The notes beneath the pieces are model-generated. The model was not told the DNA's origin, did not search any database, and saw nothing but the letters and a program-made list of their open reading frames with translations. 45,726 bases of DNA from Bacteroidia bacterium (lineage in GTDB: Bacteria > Bacteroidota > Bacteroidia > AKYH767-A > OLB10), in contig JADLBQ010000024.1 in NCBI GenBank assembly GCA_020847635.1, positions 1 to 45,726 on the forward strand. The letters are read 5' to 3'. Made by a program: the position numbers and the translations under genes. The number at the start of each line of letters is the position of its first letter. The first letter of the stretch is position 1. Positions 43,529-45,726 of this stretch are shown here, in pieces.

Positions 43529-44863
43529 ATGGAGAAAACAACGGTCACTTACAAAAATATCTGGCAGATTTCATGGCCTATTGTTGCTGGCAGTGTGGCT
43601 CATACGACACTCAATCTGACCGATACAGCCTTTCTCGGCCGTGTAGGCGAAACCGAACTCGGAGCAGCTGCTATTGCCGGTGTGCTTTACTTTATTCTGA
43701 TCATGCTGGGGATGGCAGTGGGAATTGGTTCTCAGATCCTGATTGCAAGAAGGATGGGTGAAAACAAGGCCGGTGAAACAGGTAGCATCTTCGTTCATAC
43801 CCTGGTTATTCAGACATTAGGCGGCATAACCTTTTCCATTTTCCTGTATGCAGTTTCTCCGTTGATGTTTTCCAGGATCATTCAGTCAAAACATATCAGC
43901 GATGCAGCTGTGGTGTACATCCAGTCACGAGGCTGGGCAGTTTGGCCTGCCATGTTGCTTACCGGTTGCCGTGGATTATACGTTGGTGTCGGACGAACAA
44001 AAGCAATATCTGTCAGTTCAGCAATTATGTTTATAAGCAATGTTATCCTTGATTACATGCTGATTTTTGGTAATTGGGGATTACCTGAAATGGGAATTGC
44101 CGGAGCCGGACTGGCTTCCGGAATTGCTGAAACAATGGCTTCAGTTTACCTGTTAGGATACGCAAGATTTAGAAAGGAATTCAAAGAATTCAATCTATAC
44201 CGGTTAAACCCCATCCGGAAGTCCAGTTTTTTACCAATCATCAATCTTTCTATGCCGGTAATGGTTCAGAACTTTATTAGCATGGGCGCCTGGTTTCTCT
44301 TCTTCGTTTTTATAGAACGGATGGGCAGCCGGGAACTGGCTGTCTCAAATGTTATCAGGGCAACGTACATGGTATTAATGACACCAATGTGGGGATTTGC
44401 AGCTGCTGCCAACAGTTTAACCAGCAACCTGATTGGTCAGGGAAAACCGCACCAGGTTTTTAACATGCTGAGAAAGGTTATTACTATGAGTTTATTTTTA
44501 TCACTAATTATTGGGATTCTGTTTGTAATCTTCCCAACTGAAATTCTTTCACTGGTAACCAATGACCGGGAGCTGATCAGCTATTCGTATGGTTCCTTTT
44601 ATGTAACCTGTTTTTCAATTCTTGTTATCAGTATCAGCCTGATGCTACTGAACTGTGTTTCGGGAACGGGCAACACCCGTATTGCTATGTGGATTGAAGC
44701 AATCAGTATTGTATTTTACCTGTTGTATATTTATGCATGTACAAACTGGTGGTATACTTCACTGGAGTGGATGTGGTTTTCAGAAGTGATATACTGGTCG
44801 CTGATCGGATTGGCCTCCTTTTATTATCTTCGTTCGGGTCATTGGAAAAAATTAAAGATATGA
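43529..44863 (+). CDS. MATE family multidrug/toxin efflux transporter
   Basis: 444 residues from the ATG at 43529. It begins MEKTTVTYKNIWQISWPIVAGSVA, with the MATE hallmark NLTDTAFLGRVGETELGAAA in the first membrane hairpin, and a second hallmark NFISMGAWFLFFVFIERMGS (about 249-268) in the pseudo-symmetric second half. Twelve hydrophobic segments are apparent. It exports cationic drugs or metabolites in exchange for Na+ or H+. Its stop overlaps the ATG of the lipoprotein gene (ATGA). Confidence 0.93.
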   Translation: MEKTTVTYKNIWQISWPIVAGSVAHTTLNLTDTAFLGRVGETELGAAAIAGVLYFILIMLGMAVGIGSQILIARRMGENKAGETGSIFVHTLVIQTLGGITFSIFLYAVSPLMFSRIIQSKHISDAAVVYIQSRGWAVWPAMLLTGCRGLYVGVGRTKAISVSSAIMFISNVILDYMLIFGNWGLPEMGIAGAGLASGIAETMASVYLLGYARFRKEFKEFNLYRLNPIRKSSFLPIINLSMPVMVQNFISMGAWFLFFVFIERMGSRELAVSNVIRATYMVLMTPMWGFAAAANSLTSNLIGQGKPHQVFNMLRKVITMSLFLSLIIGILFVIFPTEILSLVTNDRELISYSYGSFYVTCFSILVISISLMLLNCVSGTGNTRIAMWIEAISIVFYLLYIYACTNWWYTSLEWMWFSEVIYWSLIGLASFYYLRSGHWKKLKI

Positions 44864-45183
44864 AAAAACAACTGCTGTTGATGATTCAGGTAATCGTCAT
44901 TTTATTTTTGGCAATGAGCTGCAGCCGAAAGCCACCATCCACATTTGCACAAGACAAGTATTTTCTTAAAGTAACAATTATTGATGCTAGTGAAATTGCC
45001 GGGTGTGGATTTATTCTGGAAACAGCTGACGGAAGCCGTTTTCAACCTGATAATCTTCCGAAGAAATTCCAAAAGAATAACCTGAAAGTACTTGTCAGGT
45101 TTCATGAAATAAACCGGATGACATCGTGTATGTCAGGCAAAACAATTATGATTGATGAAATAAAAAAGACTAAACAGAAGTAA
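44860..45183 (+). CDS. Small lipoprotein coupled to the MATE gene
   Basis: 107 residues with lipobox FLAMSC (Cys21). The frame opens further upstream at 44737 inside the MATE gene, but the ATG at 44860 starts a proper signal peptide and overlaps the MATE stop. Mature part: SRKPPSTFAQDKYFLKVTII, ASEIAGCGFILET, MTSCMSGKTIMIDEI; two Cys (about 47 and 89) could pair. I do not recognise a family. Its last 14 bp overlap the 3' end of rlmN on the other strand. Confidence 0.72.
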   Translation: MKKQLLLMIQVIVILFLAMSCSRKPPSTFAQDKYFLKVTIIDASEIAGCGFILETADGSRFQPDNLPKKFQKNNLKVLVRFHEINRMTSCMSGKTIMIDEIKKTKQK

Positions 45184-45726
45184 GTTTATTGGCAAGCTGG
45201 CCACAGGCTGCATCTATATCCTTACCCCTGCTTCGTCTGATATTCACAATCATTCTCCCTTTGCTCTCAAGATGTTGTTTGAATACTTTCAGCCTGGTCC
45301 CCGTAGCTCGTTTTAACTGAACCCCGCCAACCGGGTTGTACTCAATCAGGTTTATCTTAACGGGTATTCCACGGCAAAAGTCAATCAGGTAATCTGCATC
45401 CCGAATTGAATCATTGAACGAATCAAACACAATGTATTCAAAAGTTACCCGTGTACCGGTTTTCTCAATAAAATACTTTATTGCTCTTTTTAAAGAAGCC
45501 AGGTTGTTCTGATCATTCACCGGCATCAGTTGTGATCGTTTTTCATCAGTTGCCGCATGCAGTGATAATGCCAGGTTGAATTTCACACGATCATTACCCA
45601 GTTTTTCAATCATCTTTGAAATTCCAGCAGTTGAAAGAGTAATCCGTTGGGGTGACATATTAAATCCTTCCGGGTCAGTTATCAGTCTGATTGATTCCAT
45701 CACTTCTCTATAATTTAAAAGAGGCT
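45170..45726 (-). CDS. rlmN: 23S rRNA (adenine-2503-C2)-methyltransferase RlmN (C-terminal part)
   Basis: The last 185 codons (complete codons from 45724); the N-terminal part, including the radical-SAM CxxxCxxC loop, lies beyond the right edge. Seen blocks are PLLNYREVMESIRLITDPEG, RITLSTAGI, LALSLHAATDEKRSQLMPVN, NLIEYNPVGG and, near the C-terminus, DAACGQL, whose Cys is the methyl-carrying Cys of the family. RlmN methylates A2503 of 23S rRNA and A37 of some tRNAs. The reading frame is open to the window edge. Confidence 0.95.
   Translation of the reverse strand, partial: PLLNYREVMESIRLITDPEGFNMSPQRITLSTAGISKMIEKLGNDRVKFNLALSLHAATDEKRSQLMPVNDQNNLASLKRAIKYFIEKTGTRVTFEYIVFDSFNDSIRDADYLIDFCRGIPVKINLIEYNPVGGVQLKRATGTRLKVFKQHLESKGRMIVNIRRSRGKDIDAACGQLANKLTSV

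Noticed and set aside
43438-43761. Plus-strand 107-codon frame overlapping the start of the MATE gene
   Set aside because: Same region as MATE in another frame, with a cysteine- and arginine-rich shadow composition and no recognisable domain.

Overview
The window comes from a member of the Bacteroidota, probably environmental and outside the gut Bacteroides group. Evidence: two secreted proteins end in a type IX secretion (T9SS) C-terminal sorting domain; the order bamD, rpoZ, coaBC, DUF4835 is a Bacteroidota arrangement; DUF5723, DUF4835, the alternative GlmU-like protein and bacillithiol deacetylase BshB1 point the same way; and many genes carry a TAnnTTTG promoter element instead of an E. 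coli-type -10 box. By eye the sequence is about 40% GC and codon use looks uniform. I see no insertion sequence, integrase, phage gene, CRISPR array or rRNA, so this is stable core chromosome.

Layout. 1-510: 5' part of ccmB (minus), cut by the window edge, divergent from bshB1 (plus). 1379-7566: two T9SS cargo proteins, one a 1473-residue multidomain subtilisin, flanking a lipoprotein. 7672-12895 (minus): FAD-linked oxidase, DUF5723 envelope protein and two overlapping glycosyltransferases. 12981-17128 (plus): a predicted barrel protein, then bamD (outer-membrane assembly), rpoZ (RNA polymerase omega), coaBC (coenzyme A synthesis) and DUF4835. 17140-19401 (minus): SLC13 transporter and ElaA-type acetyltransferase. 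19505-24228 (plus): tightly packed DUF58 protein, M1 peptidase with a predicted barrel-like extension, and LpxH-like lipid A phosphatase. 24248-25348: DUF6544-like membrane protein.

25386-32806 (minus) is a tightly spaced string: rel (ppGpp), Fur-family regulator, STAS protein, purA, dtd, prmA and an acyl-CoA carboxylase beta subunit. It joins alarmone metabolism, metal or peroxide sensing, purine synthesis and translation upkeep. 32928-32999 is initiator tRNA-fMet. 33072-38968 (minus): CoA-binding protein, MFS transporter, Lon, alternative GlmU and ribosomal protein L31 type B. 39095-45726: beta-helix and small lipoproteins, a second GNAT acetyltransferase, PAP2 phosphatase, mazG, a MATE exporter with a coupled lipoprotein, and the 3' part of rlmN, cut by the right edge.

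Most genes are recognisable housekeeping or envelope genes, and I found no convincing new multi-gene system. The points most worth a second look are the A10 run at the CoaC/CoaB domain joint, two operator-like palindromes between the ElaA and DUF58 genes, the M1 peptidase with a predicted barrel domain, very short predicted leaders on several genes, the rel-to-carboxylase gene string, and a gene-poor stretch upstream of the MATE gene.
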